Below, one piece after another: positions 10,860-23,360 of a DNA stretch of 64,000 nucleotides. Every line of letters starts with the position of its first letter. Position 1 is the first letter of the stretch. The stretch spans positions 97,025,001 to 97,089,000 of the forward strand of contig CM059587.1 in assembly GCA_030407085.1 (NCBI GenBank). The letters are read 5' to 3'. Both the position numbers and the translations under genes were made by a program. The notes beneath the pieces are model-generated. The model made no database searches. It worked only from the letters and a program-made list of their open reading frames with translations, and had not been told where the DNA came from. This DNA is from Trichopria drosophilae. Its lineage: Eukaryota > Arthropoda > Insecta > Hymenoptera > Diapriidae.

Positions 10860-13800
10860 GACCCACTCAGTTTTTTAAATCTCTTTTTTTAATGGGATTG
10901 TAGATAAGATACGAATGACAAACCCGTAATGATATTGAAGTTTATACTAGCGTCTTTATAATCAATTTACTATATTGTCATTGTCAGTTAATCACCGGAT
11001 GCTACATATTAGACTGTTAAGATTTTTCACGGAATGGGTTAACTTAATGATACTATTTTTTGTCTATCATCACCTACTTTCAAAAACGTTTAATAACAAT
11101 CGATATTTGACTCTTTTGACACTTTCTGTTTCGAGAAAATTGCATATAGATATTAGTAAATGAATGGTAACAAAATATATAAACATAATTATATCCTAAT
11201 ACGTAATATTAATTTATGATTCCACATTATACTTTCAAATATCAATGAATCTACGAATTCTGTTTTTTATTTTTATTGTAGGAATTCTGATGTTTTCTTT
11301 ACGTTACTCTGCTGTTTGTGCAGAGACTACTACTTGGTCACATATCTACACGAATTTTTTAAATTATTAAAATATTTTCATATAAATGATCGAATATAAT
11401 ATTTCTCATAATTCTTGCGCAAATATTTTTATAGTCCTCTTGGTCAATCTAAACACATTATGCCCTAATATAATGTACTATTTATCTGAAAATGTCTCTG
11501 TACAAAAATTAACGTTTTAAGCAAGTTTTTAAAAGTCTTAAAGTTAAAAAACTTAAACAATACGATGATTTGACCGATCAGAAATCTGTTTCTGATTGAG
11601 ATCAGACCTGGCAGCGTGGTGTATATTGCTGAATCCGTTTAGCATTTACTGGTTCAAAACCTTGGCTCTAGTTTGAATACAAAATAAACCATCCGTAAAG
11701 TGTGTTAAAAATTCTTCCAGAATAAACTAAATGTTCGGGCATTTTTACACCCTGTCTTCCTCCTTATACTGTTCCTCCTTAAGAATAGTTTTTTACCTTT
11801 TTAAAGGTGCACTTTAGTTTTATCTGTATTGGCAGATCAACAGCGGTTCAATAAATTAATTATTTTTTGAAAGTAGGGATAAGTACGTGTATGCCGAATT
11901 TTTATAAAAAATTGCCAAACCCAAACAATAGCTGCACAATAGCTGAACAACCTGTACATTGTTCATGCTTTACACATGGAAAGTCCAAACAGCATCCAAT
12001 TAATATTTATAACAACTTCTTTTATTTTTGAATACATCAATCGGTTATTGACCTTTTCGAGAATAATAATGCCATTATCTTTAACGTAGTAATGTCTTCA
12101 TAATTTTTTGCTAAATTGTTCTCACGGCGGAGTCATAAAAACTCAATATTTAAATATAGTCGTATTCATTTTTTAACCATGTAAATCGTGTGATATAGAT
12201 TACTGGAGATCGATATTCTAATATTAGAATTTCATATATTATTTTTCTAATTCAGAAGGCGTAAAGTGGCTATTTTACGCCTCGTTTTGCAAGCCAAAAA
12301 TGGCATTTCTCGAATTATATATTAGGTAGGGATTTTACTGAGTCACGATTTGTAAAAATAGTCATTTTCATACCTACGGATTCCAAAAATATTGTTCGCA
12401 CCGCGTACGTAGATTTTATGCCTCATGTGGCGATTCCTCGTCTTAAAATCTCAAACTCTTATTTTATAATTGCCCTTGGTACGAGACGTACTAAATTGAG
12501 ATCCTGTAGGTATACAAGGTCTTTTTTGACCCACCGGTCGTAAAACTCGATTTCTCGACCTAGGGTGAAACCTTCGACTGCGAATTATCGAGTCCTACGA
12601 CAATCAGATAAAAAAATACATTATTGGTCACGGGCAAAATATCCATCTCCGACGAGTGTAATTGTTACCCTTACTTCGCTCGGGTGACAAACTTCACAAT
12701 CGTCGAAGATCGATAATTGCGCCCTTGGCACATAATGTACTATTACAAAAAAATTACTTAATAGATGAACTTTGTTATGTGAGTCATCATCTCGGTTATA
12801 TGATGTGGGCAAAACCAATTTTATCGGAAAAACCCACGACAGGTATCGCAATTCATAAAACATCGATTTGCTATTATTTTAAATCCGTGCCTTAAATAGA
12901 ATGAGATTAACGAAAATAATAACCGATCATTTGCAACTAACGATACTTTGATAACAATTTTCCACGAATTAGTACAACTGAAAGTGTGAATGAATCATTG
13001 GTATAGATATCAAATATATTGGGGGTCATTAATTGAGCTCAATCGACGTGATGATTAAAATTGTTCTACGGTATTCTTTTTAAGATATAGATATAAGATT
13101 CATATAAAAATCCCCAAAAGCCCGTAACATTAATTTAACATTGAGCTTGCAACAATGCTTTTACATAACGAACAATTTCTTTATTACACTAAAGAACAAG
13201 AGAACCCAATGAGTATGGTGTGTGCAGATGCACTCTTTCTGTTCTGATTTTGTGCTTTTTTAACTATTAAATAGGGTAATATTGCTAAAACAATTTTAAA
13301 TGTAATAATTTTTAAATGAAAGTTATATAGAATCGTTCCCTATTACTCTGACAACGTTATATTTTATGCAGTTCCGAAATCGTGTACATAATACTATACT
13401 AAAACAGAACTAGATTAAACATAGAATAATTAAAATGTTCCACTATATCTTGTTATTAAAATGAACTTTCGCTTATTGCTCAATATATTTTTGATTCGAA
13501 ATCAGCTTAAACTTATAGAAAAAACCCTTGATCTAGGTCAGAAAACATTTTCCCGAATTTTCTAGCGTAAGCTCATACGATTTTTAAGAATCTACGCACA
13601 TCTTCTTAGATTTAATCTAACTAACTAACTAAATTAATATCTAATAAACTAATATGAAACATCACATCGTTATTTGGAAACTTTTGATTTATTTCATCTT
13701 TTTTGCCCGCTTTTAGATAAGGATAATCAAAAGAGGTTCAAATAAACATAAGTGAAATTAAAATTTAATATACAAAATACTTTCATGAAATATTTCAATG

Positions 13801-14127
13801 TTCTGAAGAACATCATATTGACCAAACTTTTGTTATGTTATATATGTATATAAAACTGATATTATGTACAACTATGTTTTGAAATTGAGAGAATAAATAT
13901 TGCCTTCCACAACTTCCAGATAAACTTTCAAAAATTGTTTTTAGTGAAGCATCTGCAATTGAATATTGAAATACATGTTTTTGTATGCTTTTCTATCTCT
14001 TTATTAATATCTAAAAGATACTATCAAAATTATTGCATAAAATTTATAAAAACAAAAGCTACATGTCAAACTCTTTAAGATAGTCCTTGTAATTTTCAAT
14101 GAAACTAAAATAAATAAAACGATGTAG
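10860..14127. other. Intergenic stretch, no gene recognised
   Basis: Mostly AT-rich. A patch at about 12240-12900 is richer in GC and CG dinucleotides and has near-repeated words (CCCTTGGTACGAGACGTACTA and CCCTTGGCACATAATGTACTA). It has no protein resemblance and no clear terminal repeats. Confidence 0.55.
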
Positions 14128-14500
14128 TGCGACAAATTACACGAATACACAATTTTTATTCATGCTTCACAGATACTTACGATTTCATCAGCAATATTGA
14201 TTATTTCATTCATGAAAAACCCGTAATTAGCGTTTATCAGTACCCTATTAATTCATTCATGCCTGGATACTATACTTCGGAGAAAAGTGATAATGAAAAC
14301 GTAGTAAAATATTACGTGTTGCTAAACACTTCAGTACGTAAATTATACTATGAAGATAATAATTATATTTATTTTATTCATTGAAAAATATTACTGAAGT
14401 TATTAATAGAGACGGTTCCTACTCACTTAATTTTTATGCACGCAAAATGGCCAAGAAATTTTACTGTGACCATGAATAACGGAGCGATAGGTAGAAAGTT
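14128..14500. repeat. Interspersed repeat family X, copy C (diverged)
   Basis: Blocks such as CAGATACTTACGATTTC, ATTTCATTCATGAAAA and ACTATACTTCGGAGAAAAGTG match copy A at 3040-3180 in the same order. An 85-codon plus frame across it is a by-product of the repeat. Confidence 0.65.
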
Positions 14501-14964
14501 TATTATAATTTAAAAAGATTCCACGTATGTTTTGCAGTGTGGCAATTATGCAAAAAGTAGATGTTCTAAACATAAATGTTAATTATCAGTATCCCTTATT
14601 GATCGTTGAAAATCATAATTTGGACGAAGTACAAGAAAAAGATCAATCACTGTTTTAAAAAACCATAATTTATTCTCATTAAAAGTTTGTTTTATTTAAC
14701 ACAGATCAAACTAGATTTTGAGCAAGCTTCATAAAATAATATTTACAATTTAGAATGGGTGGAATTGATCATTTTAGTTAAATTCAGGTTTTTCAAAAAT
14801 TCAATATTTTCGTTTTTCTTAAAAATAGTAATTCATCAGTGAATAATAATTTTGTTAATATACGAAAAACTCGTTCCATAAAATCTTTTTTCCTATTTTC
14901 TTTTCGTCTACCATAACTTAATTTCTTGATTAAAATGTTATTCATAACGACATCAGTCAAATAT

Positions 14965-15137
14965 GGAACTCAAATTGATTCTTACTTGTTAACTATATTC
15001 ATGTCTGTCTTCAAATGTTTACTATGTCATTCTTCTTATGTGTCAGATGCAATGTGCACTTTTATAACCTAAAATGCATTTCCTGTTGTTTGAATAATAA
15101 TACTACTGGTATGTAAGATTTATTTTAGCAAATTACG
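14965..15137 (+). mobile_element. 5' LTR remnant of decayed copia element
   Basis: About 170 bp starting GGAACTCA and including TTGATTCTTACT, CCTGTTGTTTGAATAATAAT and GATTTATTTTA. The same sequence recurs in direct orientation at 27610-27796, right after a copia pre-integrase fragment. The two copies flank copia gag on one side and copia pol on the other, as LTRs would. Confidence 0.7.
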
Positions 15138-15283
15138 AGAACTAAATGCGTATTCAAGAAGTATTAACAACTGTCACGGAATTTAGGTTACGATAACTTG
15201 TGAATTTCAAGATAACCTCAGTCAATAATTATTAAGGAGTACGAATTAAGGCAGATGAAAATTTTTCACGTGATCTACGATTT

Positions 15284-16200
15284 ATGAAACTTACAAAAGT
15301 GACATATAATCTTTGGAAAATTGAGATTCAAGATGCATTGAAAAGTCATCGAATATGGGAAATCGTAAACGTCGATATACAATTAAACCAGCAGAGTTGG
15401 TTATAACAACTTAATAACAAATAAAAAGGACATTGAGGACTGGAAAGTTAAGGACGGTAAAGCTCGTTCAATTATTAGATCCATTTTAGATGATACCACA
15501 TTTGATCAGGTACGTGATTGTCAAATACCAAACGACATTTTTAAACGAATTAAATCCCTTTACGAACTAAAAACATTAAATATTCTATTGGAAACTTTTC
15601 AGCTACTCATTGAAGGAATATTGGTACGTACGTAATTGCTAGAATTAAAAGTTTAAGCTCGGAAGATTTTAGAAATAAATTTAATGAAAAAGTCATTATG
15701 GCAAAAATTTTAGAATGTTTACCAAAATAATTTAATAATTTTGTGACGAGCTGGTATCTTCTATCAGAAGAAGTTTCTTTAGAAAATTTCTTAGAAAAAT
15801 TATCAAGTGAAGCACGAAGTACCGATAGTCGTTCGAGTGATTTACAAATTTCTCACGATGTTTTTAAAGTACAATCAAAGTCAACAACTTATCAATTCAA
15901 AGGTGATCAAAATAAATATAATTTAAAAAAGAAGTTGCAAGTCAAATGTTATAAATGTGGTAAAATTGGACACACTTAAAATAATTTTTGGACAAAACAA
16001 GAAATGGGTGAAAAGAAATTTCATAGAAATCACGAAGTCGAAAGTGCATCGTCTGTTAAAATTCGTGTTTTGGAAATTATCTATAATATTGCTGGCGATA
16101 CTGTTACACGTCTGACCAACACAATATGCAATTTCAACATTCTCAAACTCAACTAAATTAACAAATAATATAATTAATTTAAAAAATAGAATTGTCAAAC
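15284..16200 (+). pseudogene. Copia gag, decayed (5' half of a split element)
   Basis: The translation shows copia gag features with stops and frame breaks: VTYNLWKIEIQDALKSHRIW, then DGKARSIIRSILDD and IPNDIFKRIKSLYE, and a CCHC zinc knuckle (KCYKCGKIGHT) ended by a stop. An in-frame TAA falls at about 15727. After 16200 the copia sequence becomes unrecognisable and an R1-like LINE follows. The likely 3' continuation is at 27254-27609. Inactive. Confidence 0.8.
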
Positions 16201-16300
16201 CTTACATTACAACAAGAATTAATATAAATTACGAAAATTATTAAAATGTCATGTACATTAAATAATTCCATTCAACAGGATATCTATCATCACCTAACCT

Positions 16301-17927
16301 TTCCCCCGGGGAGTGTCGGACTCGCACCGACTAAAACCCCCTCCCTCAGCCAGATAACTCATCACCCCGGGACCTACATAACGCATTACTTCGGGGTGAT
16401 CACTGGCTCAGCCTCGTCTCCAGGCTCATTTCACTTCGTCACTCTCTTCGTCATTTGCTACTGTGCGCAGCCTCTGTGCCTCCCCTTTCTTTGTTAGGAT
16501 GTTCGCTGCATATTCACTTACATATTCACTCCACCCAGCCTTACCACCCAGCATCACCTCTCCCAAGTTGTCTACCGTCAGTTCAACCCGGGCCGCCTGC
16601 TCCATTCTGTTATTTACGCTCTTTTCCCACTCCTCTTTCCACTCCGCGTACATACGCCTCTCCGTTGATACGGTAGGTTGGTCTTCTGGCCACGTGGTCT
16701 CTCTGCTCTCTCCTGTGCGTTTCTTCCTCGCTTCATAGTATCGTTTCCTTTTTGCTGCCAGAAGGTGAATCGGTGGTATTCTCGCCAGCACATACTCCGC
16801 CTCTTGAGAGAACGTGCGATATGCGCTTATTACCCGCAGTGCACTTCGACGATGTACCGCAGCCATGATGTTCCATGATGGTCTTGCTACTTTCGAGGGC
16901 CACTTCCCATATTGGCGCTGCGTATAGCAGCACCGACTGGACTACTGTGGACAGCAAAGCACGTCTCCTCGGTTTAGGACCGCCGATGTTGCTCATTAGC
17001 CTGGCCAATGATGCTTCAATCGCGGAGGCTTTGCCCACAGCCCTCGCAATATGGCTGGAGTAGCTCAGTCGCCGATCCAGGTTTATTCCTAGGTATTTGA
17101 TATCTCGTGCGACTGAGAGTTGCACACCCTCCATCATGATGATGGATTCATGAAACGCCCTGCGTCTCCTTATTAAGAGGCACTCCGCTTTTTGGGCCGC
17201 AACCTCAAGCCCCATCCCCCGCATCCACTGGCTTACTCTTCTCACGGCTTCGTTAGCCATGATTTCCAGGTTCATGATGGTCCTGGACCTGGCGACGATG
17301 GCAATGTCATCGGCAAAAGCTACTAATTCCGTCGCTTCCGGAATTTCCTCTCGTAGTAGTCCATCGTATAGGACGTTCCACAGGAATGGGCCCAGGACCG
17401 ATCCCTGTGGAACGCCAGCCGTGATCTGTCGGCTGTTTTCGGCATCATTCCCTCCATCATACAAGGCGACTCTGTCAGAGAGATAACTTCCCAGAATATT
17501 ACACAGATAAGATGGTATCCCCGACCGCATCTGTAATGCCCACATAATGTCTGCCCATCGCGCCGAGTTAAAGGCATTCCGGACGTCCACCATGATTACC
17601 ATACAGAAGTCGGCGTACCGTCCCTTACCCTTGCCTGCTGCTTCAGCGATGTTAAGCACATGCCTGATAGCATCAATAGTGGATCTGCCTTTCGGGAACC
17701 TGTACTGGTTCGGGGTAAACCCACCACTTGCATCCCATGCTGTCTGCAGCCTGTTCAATATCAAGGTCTCCAGAAGCTTTCCATCCACGTCCATCATGCA
17801 CAGAGGCCTGTATGACGAGGGAACAGTCCCTCGTGGATATAAGCATAATACACTTCAAACACTTCATACGGAGTCTGTCCGTCGCCGCGTTTAACTCTAT
17901 CTCCGTAAACTGTGGTGGTTCCTGCTG
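16301..17927 (-). pseudogene. R1-clade-like LINE, 5'-truncated, frameshifted
   Basis: Reverse transcriptase reads on the minus strand from about 17890 (SYRPLCMMDVDGKLLE) through GVPQGSVLGPFLWNV and the catalytic FADDIAIVA. A frameshift near 16870 follows. A second frame (16866-16426) then gives the C-terminal part seen in R1-type ORF2 proteins (AAVHRRSALRVISAYRT). ORF1, endonuclease and the 5' part of ORF2 are missing. The element is bounded by a perfect 15-bp direct repeat ATCATCACCTAACCT (16286-16300 and 17928-17942), read as target-site duplication. Its 3' end lies at the left. It is GC-richer than the flanks, suggesting recent arrival. Confidence 0.88.
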
Positions 17928-17933
17928 ATCATC

Positions 17934-17971
17934 ACCTAACCTATCCTAACATAACCTAACCTAATCTAACC
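17934..17971. repeat. Degenerate CCTAA (telomere-type) repeat
   Basis: CCTAACCTATCCTAACATAA is followed by CCTAACCTAATCTAACC, several imperfect units of the insect telomeric CCTAA/TTAGG motif. It is continuous with the LINE's target duplication. Short runs of this type also occur at 25604-25625 and near 52125. Confidence 0.6.
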
Positions 17972-18194
17972 GAAATACTAATTTAATGGAATTTCTCTGT
18001 GGACAAGCGCACAATATTCATGAAATTCTTTAATACATTTATATTATTGACCATTATTAACATAGATTTAAGATTTAATTTATGTTACGATGAATGCTAT
18101 TACACTTGACTTTCAAAATACAATATAATTCAATAAACTAAAAATAATGTTGAATTTCTTAAATATTGAAATTGCAAATGTTGAGTTTCCTAAA

Positions 18195-19044
18195 TGTTCG
18201 GGAGAGAACGAAAGTACAATGTAATGACTCAACACGAATAATAAAATACACGATTTATGATTAAACGAAACTTTATTTTTAAAGAACGAAATGGCAAATT
18301 CAAATTAAATTCCACGAAATAACGCGTTCGCGACCTCGATCGAGAGAAAGTAGAAAATTAAACCACGAACCTAAAACTCCGCCAATCTAACCAACAGAAA
18401 CACATTCGAGTGGGCGACCACTCAATACCACACACCAACCTCATTACCTGCAATTACTTATGACGGGCGACCACTCTATACCACTTACCAACCTCGTTCA
18501 CCTAAGTGCTAATTATGATGGGCAACCATCACCGAGGGATTACGGTACCAAATATCCAGTCCTCTTTTCCGGTGGGCGACCACCGCTTCCACAAAGGATT
18601 CCCTGTCCACTCAGAAGCGCTTAGCCAACGACGACGACGATGACGACAACTGGAAATCCTATAGCCTACTCTCTCGATCGACTTAATACAAAAATACCGG
18701 ATTAGATTCTGAGGTCCTTCCTAGTCGGAAGCTAAATTCGGTCTCTCCTTTAGTAACCACCAAACATACAATTTTCCCGTCGTCAAGGAACACGAACAGT
18801 CATTTTCCTTTGGAAACAAACAAAGAAAACGAAGATAACTGAATCACGGATTACGATAACGAATTTAAATTATTCGAGTTTTCGAATTATTTGAACTTTG
18901 CCTTTTCGCACGGCTGCGGCCGATTTATACATAGGTACCCCATTCGGTGTGCAATGGTGTAGGAAAACCGCAGAAAACCTACACCTAGTACCCTTCGCAA
19001 ATGATTACAAATATTTTGTCGATAATGATTTCTGGTTCGCGACA
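18195..19044 (-). repeat. 3' LTR of the BEL/Pao element
   Basis: 850 bp, nearly identical to the right LTR. It lacks 24 bp found there, between two GGGCGACCA copies, as expected from slippage between direct repeats. It sits next to the polypurine tract AGGGGGGAGAA (minus strand, 19055-19045). Confidence 0.93.
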
Positions 19045-19772
19045 TTCTCCCCCCTGTACTGATGATCGCATCTGTACACCTTCCATCATATTAAGTTACA
19101 AGTAAACGTATCTTTTCTTTGAAATATTTTGTTTTGTTTTGTTTACTAAACGAGTGCTGAGTTACGAATCATCGCGAGCACAATATTTCGTGATTCGTTC
19201 GCGTCGAAACAAACAACCTTCCAAACAATTTGACAATAGTACCACGCTTGTCCTGAATACATTACGATAATAATAAAACAATCTGAATCCTGATAAACAT
19301 CAATGCGCATGTATAACCTACTCTGGATAGTACCAACCAACGTAATTAGGAACATAAAGTTAAATTGAATTTGTATTATTATATACCGTCACAATATTTC
19401 GTTTGCGTTAATTGAAAGTATTGTACAATACTTCAAACTTTTATATTAACGACTATATTCTAAATATCAGGAAATACCCAATTCGGACTCATTTTCATTA
19501 GGAATCAGATTTTGCAAACCAAACGAGCTTTGCTGCGGATCATATGTCAGTTCCTTTCGCAGTTCTTGCTTCAGTAACCCGTACACGACCGTCACGACCG
19601 GGACGAATTTATTCAACTACACCCTTTCGCCCTACATTTCTAGACGTTAACTCGTCAACTATCAAAAATAAATCTCCTACCGCGAGATTGGTTGTCTGGA
19701 CGGTAAAGAAGGTAAGTATCCTTTCTTCCAACGATTCCGAAACGCGTCGGCCATTTTTTGAACGGAACGCTA

Positions 19773-21360
19773 TTATTTGCGTAAACAATTTCCTTGCAAG
19801 TCATAACGCGACAACGCAAGCTTACCACTAGATGTTCCTATTAAAAAATGGTTTGGGGTGAGAGCTTCGAGATCACGTGGATCTGGAGATACGTGTGTTA
19901 GCGGACGAGAATTGATTGTGTGCTCAATTTCGCAAAGTAGAGTTAGAAGTGTTTCCTCTTTCGGGGCCTGCTCTTTCAAAACGATTTTTAACGCCGATTT
20001 TACCGATCCAACTAACCTCTCCCATGCTCCCCCCATATGGGGCGCAGAAGGAGGTATAAAACGCCATTCCATTCTTTTAGATATCGCGAATTCCGCGGGT
20101 GGGTTTGACCGATCTTTTCCCCGCCAAAGGAAACGATGGGCATCACGATCTTCTTTTCGTATTTTTATTCTCAAAAACATATCGCGGATATCCCCTTTAT
20201 ACGCCACTTTACCCCAAACGAAATCTCATCATTACCTCTAATAGTGGGAGCAATAGATCGGGGCCCGGCAACAATCGATCGTTTAACGATACCTTCTCGG
20301 CTTTAGCGGCCGCGTCAAAGACCAATCTAATTTTTCCCGGCTTGTTTACATTGGTTACACTGAAACACGGTAAATACCAAGTTGGCCCATTCGACGGTGC
20401 TTTTATTTCTTCGGCATACCCGTTTTTTATAAGACGATTCATTTCCGCGTAATAAAGCGTCGCATATTGCGAATCCCGATCGAGTTTCGCCTCCAGATTT
20501 TTTAATCGTTTTAAAGCAACCGATCGACTTTCCGGAAACGACACGTATTCATCGCGCCAAAGCAACCCGATTTCCCAACAGCCATTTACTTGTCGCGACG
20601 TAGCTTCTAAATTTTCTACCGCGCGTTTTTCACTCCTGGGAATTCTTTCCGCGAGTCCTATTCCTAACGAATCAATTCGAAAATAATCTCGAACAAGACC
20701 GTGTAAATTTTCATCCGGCATGTTTCCTTCTTCCGATTGGCTACTTTGTACGGCGCAAAGGGCATATTGTTCTTTCGCTTTTATATTTTTCGAGTCGCTA
20801 CCATGAACTACCCACCCTATAGGAGTATGGGTAACTAATGATAAACCACCGCCTGCTCCACGAGATTCTCGCGTAAAAATTACCTCCACATTATCTTGTC
20901 CAATTAGAATGGTAGGCTTTGCATTAACATAAGGATATACTTCGATGTCGCGAGTATGTGGAATTCGATTAATGTATTCCTCGCTAAGCGATTGCGTAGG
21001 CAGACTGAGGTTAGAAATTGTATGAACACCCGATAGATTATAAATTGCCGCCAATCTCGACAAACCCGAAATCGAAATACAGACTTTCTCGCTTTCTGTT
21101 TTCAAGAGACCGTTTTCCGAAATTCCCCTCCAAGATAAATCAACGCGATTCCCCTGTGCTCCAAGACGTCGAGCAATGCACGAATCTATCAAAGTTATCG
21201 TTGACTCCCTCATCGAGCAGCGCGTAAGTTTCCAACCTAGAACCTGGTCCATACAAAATTACCGGAAGTATCTTCAATAGCACGTGACCTTCGGATAGTC
21301 ATAAAGCTATTCGATTTATTCATAATTGCTTTTCCTGACGGCATAAACTGTTTTTTCCTT
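19773..21360 (-). pseudogene. BEL/Pao pol, frameshifted and internally deleted
   Basis: From the right: an aspartic-protease region (YALLDEG) broken by a frameshift near 21215; the Pao-type linker and start of reverse transcriptase (NKPGKIRLVFDAAAKAEKVS, 20209-21252); a further one-base shift near 20210; RT continues (YKGDIRDMFLRIKI), then jumps at about 20095 straight into the C-terminal integrase region (PSAPHMGGAWERLVGSVK, INSRPLT). The RT catalytic YVDD block, RNase H and integrase active site are absent. The jump keeps the frame, consistent with one internal deletion. Confidence 0.9.
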
Positions 21361-21365
21361 TGTAA

Positions 21366-23252
21366 CTAATAATCCGGCCTAGTACGCGTGTTTTTACTGT
21401 ATTGAAACGATTTTTGACCGGCATTCTCTCGATTATCATGTAACTTCGGATGATGGAAACCTTTGCAATTATTTAAACCACACGATTGTTTAAAACTACA
21501 TTCCGGTAAGCGATGAGAATTCGAAAAACAACAGAAGCAACGATGTTCAGATCGCGCCCAGTTCCAACGATCGTTAATAGATAGCCCTAAAAATGATTCG
21601 CAGTCCATAATCACATGATCTTCCCTGCCACAATAATAGCAATTGATTATGCTAATTTGACGAGAATTATTCGGATTAGTAGCTGAATGAGGGATATCAC
21701 GAGCGACAGTTGCATATACCGCGTGAGCCGAATTTCGGTTATTAATAGAAAAATGTCTATCATCACGAGTTATTTTTACTCTTTCGCCCGATTTATAGAA
21801 ATTATCACGAGGTTTACGTGAATAATCGCGTTCATTCGAAACATCGATAATGCCTGCGTTATAAGATAATTCCGCTTCTTCATACAGGAAATTCGCTAGT
21901 GACACTAATTGGGGTTCTGATTCGTCTACACCTTTTAAATATCTATTAAAGGAGTGCTTTAACATAGATGGGATCTTATTAACAATTTCGCACACTAATT
22001 CCGGACTATGTAAAAACCCTATATGATTTAGTGATTGTATCGCGATTATTCCGCTCTTTACTTTGGTTGCGAATGTAATGATATCCGAACCGGGTGCATC
22101 TAATTTGGGTAATTTCTTCAGTTCATTTACCATGTTTTCAACGACCTTGCGTATATTACCGAAACGCGTAGATAATAGATTAATAATATCTTTGACAGTG
22201 CATTTTCTGAGCGTTATACAACCAATCACTGTCTTTGCGTCACCGATCAGGGCTCCTTGTAAACGCGCAACGTTTGCGCGATCCGAATACTTTCCCAAAT
22301 CAGTCGATAAATCATAGGCCTGCTTGAACGACAACCAATCCGCGGGATTTCCATTAAACTTCAGTAATGGGGTGGCTATTAATCGATTCACAAGTCGACA
22401 CGAATCATTTTCCGAATTAGATATTCCTAATGATATAGAATTATCGCGCCGTAGGTTATCACAATCAGAAATTCCGGGTGAATTCGTTCGATGGCAGTCA
22501 CAATCGTGTCTAGTCGCGTTTCGAAAACCATCTCGAATGTTGTCATCATTATATACAGATTCGCTTTCATCTCGCGTTGCATTCCGACTAATTTCCGAAT
22601 CGACATTATGAACCGGACGCTGATGGTTATAAAATCATCGGACAAACCTCTCCAACCTAGAAATTCGTTCCGATTCGCGACGTAAACGCTCGCGACCACG
22701 TTCAAGTTCCCGAATAATTGTATCTCGGTTAAAACGCGATTCATTAGAAAATTCAGATCGATTATCTCGAATCTTTATTTGATCATCACGGCTTCCAAAC
22801 TCTCGCGCATCAACCCTGTTTCGGTTACCTTGGTTACCATCATTTGCCGTCATGGATGCGCTTTGACCAACCTGGCCTTCGTCAACGCCTTGGAGGTTAT
22901 CTACCTGGTTGCTTACTGTCGACAATGATGATGTTTCAGGTGCGGCGACTGCTGATATCCGCATACCTCGTTCGGTCATCTGAATCGGTCTCGCGCTTTG
23001 TTCTATAAACTCTCGAACGTGACCATATAAAGGGCTTTGCATAGTCCTCTGACAGGTGACAGTTGGAAGTAACCTATCTTCGTCGATCACCCGAGTCGAA
23101 ACAGTCCCAGCTTTATTCCGACGATCAGAACTTTCGAAATTCGCTTTCTTTCTTCCGCTTTTCTGCCTTTTCGCTTCCGGACATTCAATTACATCCATAG
23201 TCAAACGTTTTGACGATCCACCACGTCTCATCACCGACATCGGGTTAGCCAT
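21366..23252 (-). pseudogene. BEL/Pao gag with one premature TGA
   Basis: The frame starts at an ATG at 23252 (MANPMSVMRRGG) and would run 628 codons to 21366. It is interrupted once, by an in-frame TGA at 22635-22637 where CGA (Arg) is one transition away. The N-terminal part is charged and partly coiled-coil (ELERGRERLRRESERISRLE). The C-terminal part has the DUF1759-type gag core (ADWLSFKQAYDL) and Pao-type zinc-binding clusters (CYYCGREDHVIMDC, CFCCFSNSHRLPEC). Whether the TGA is read through is unknown; a simple nonsense mutation is likelier. Confidence 0.85.
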
Positions 23253-23341
23253 CGTAAAGTCGTAAATCACAACGTCTGAAAAAACGAGAATCTCAGAAAC
23301 TAACCAAAATGTTTGTACTTTCGTTCGCCCGGGAAAATATT

Positions 23342-23359
23342 TCCCGGGTTTCGGCACCA
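23342..23359 (-). other. BEL/Pao primer-binding site, tRNA-Phe type
   Basis: The plus strand reads TCCCGGGTTTCGGCACCA, one base from the LTR. This matches the 3' end, including CCA, of eukaryotic tRNA-Phe, whose acceptor begins GCCGAAA. The minus strand is therefore an 18-nt tRNA-Phe primer site. Confidence 0.8.
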
Positions 23360-23360
23360 A

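Noticed and set aside
14127..14384. 85-codon plus frame
   Set aside because: Falls inside repeat family X copy C; copies A and B do not keep the frame.
15150..15240. Primer-binding site for the decayed copia element
   Set aside because: AGGTTACGATAAC only partly resembles the half-tRNA site; too degraded to claim.
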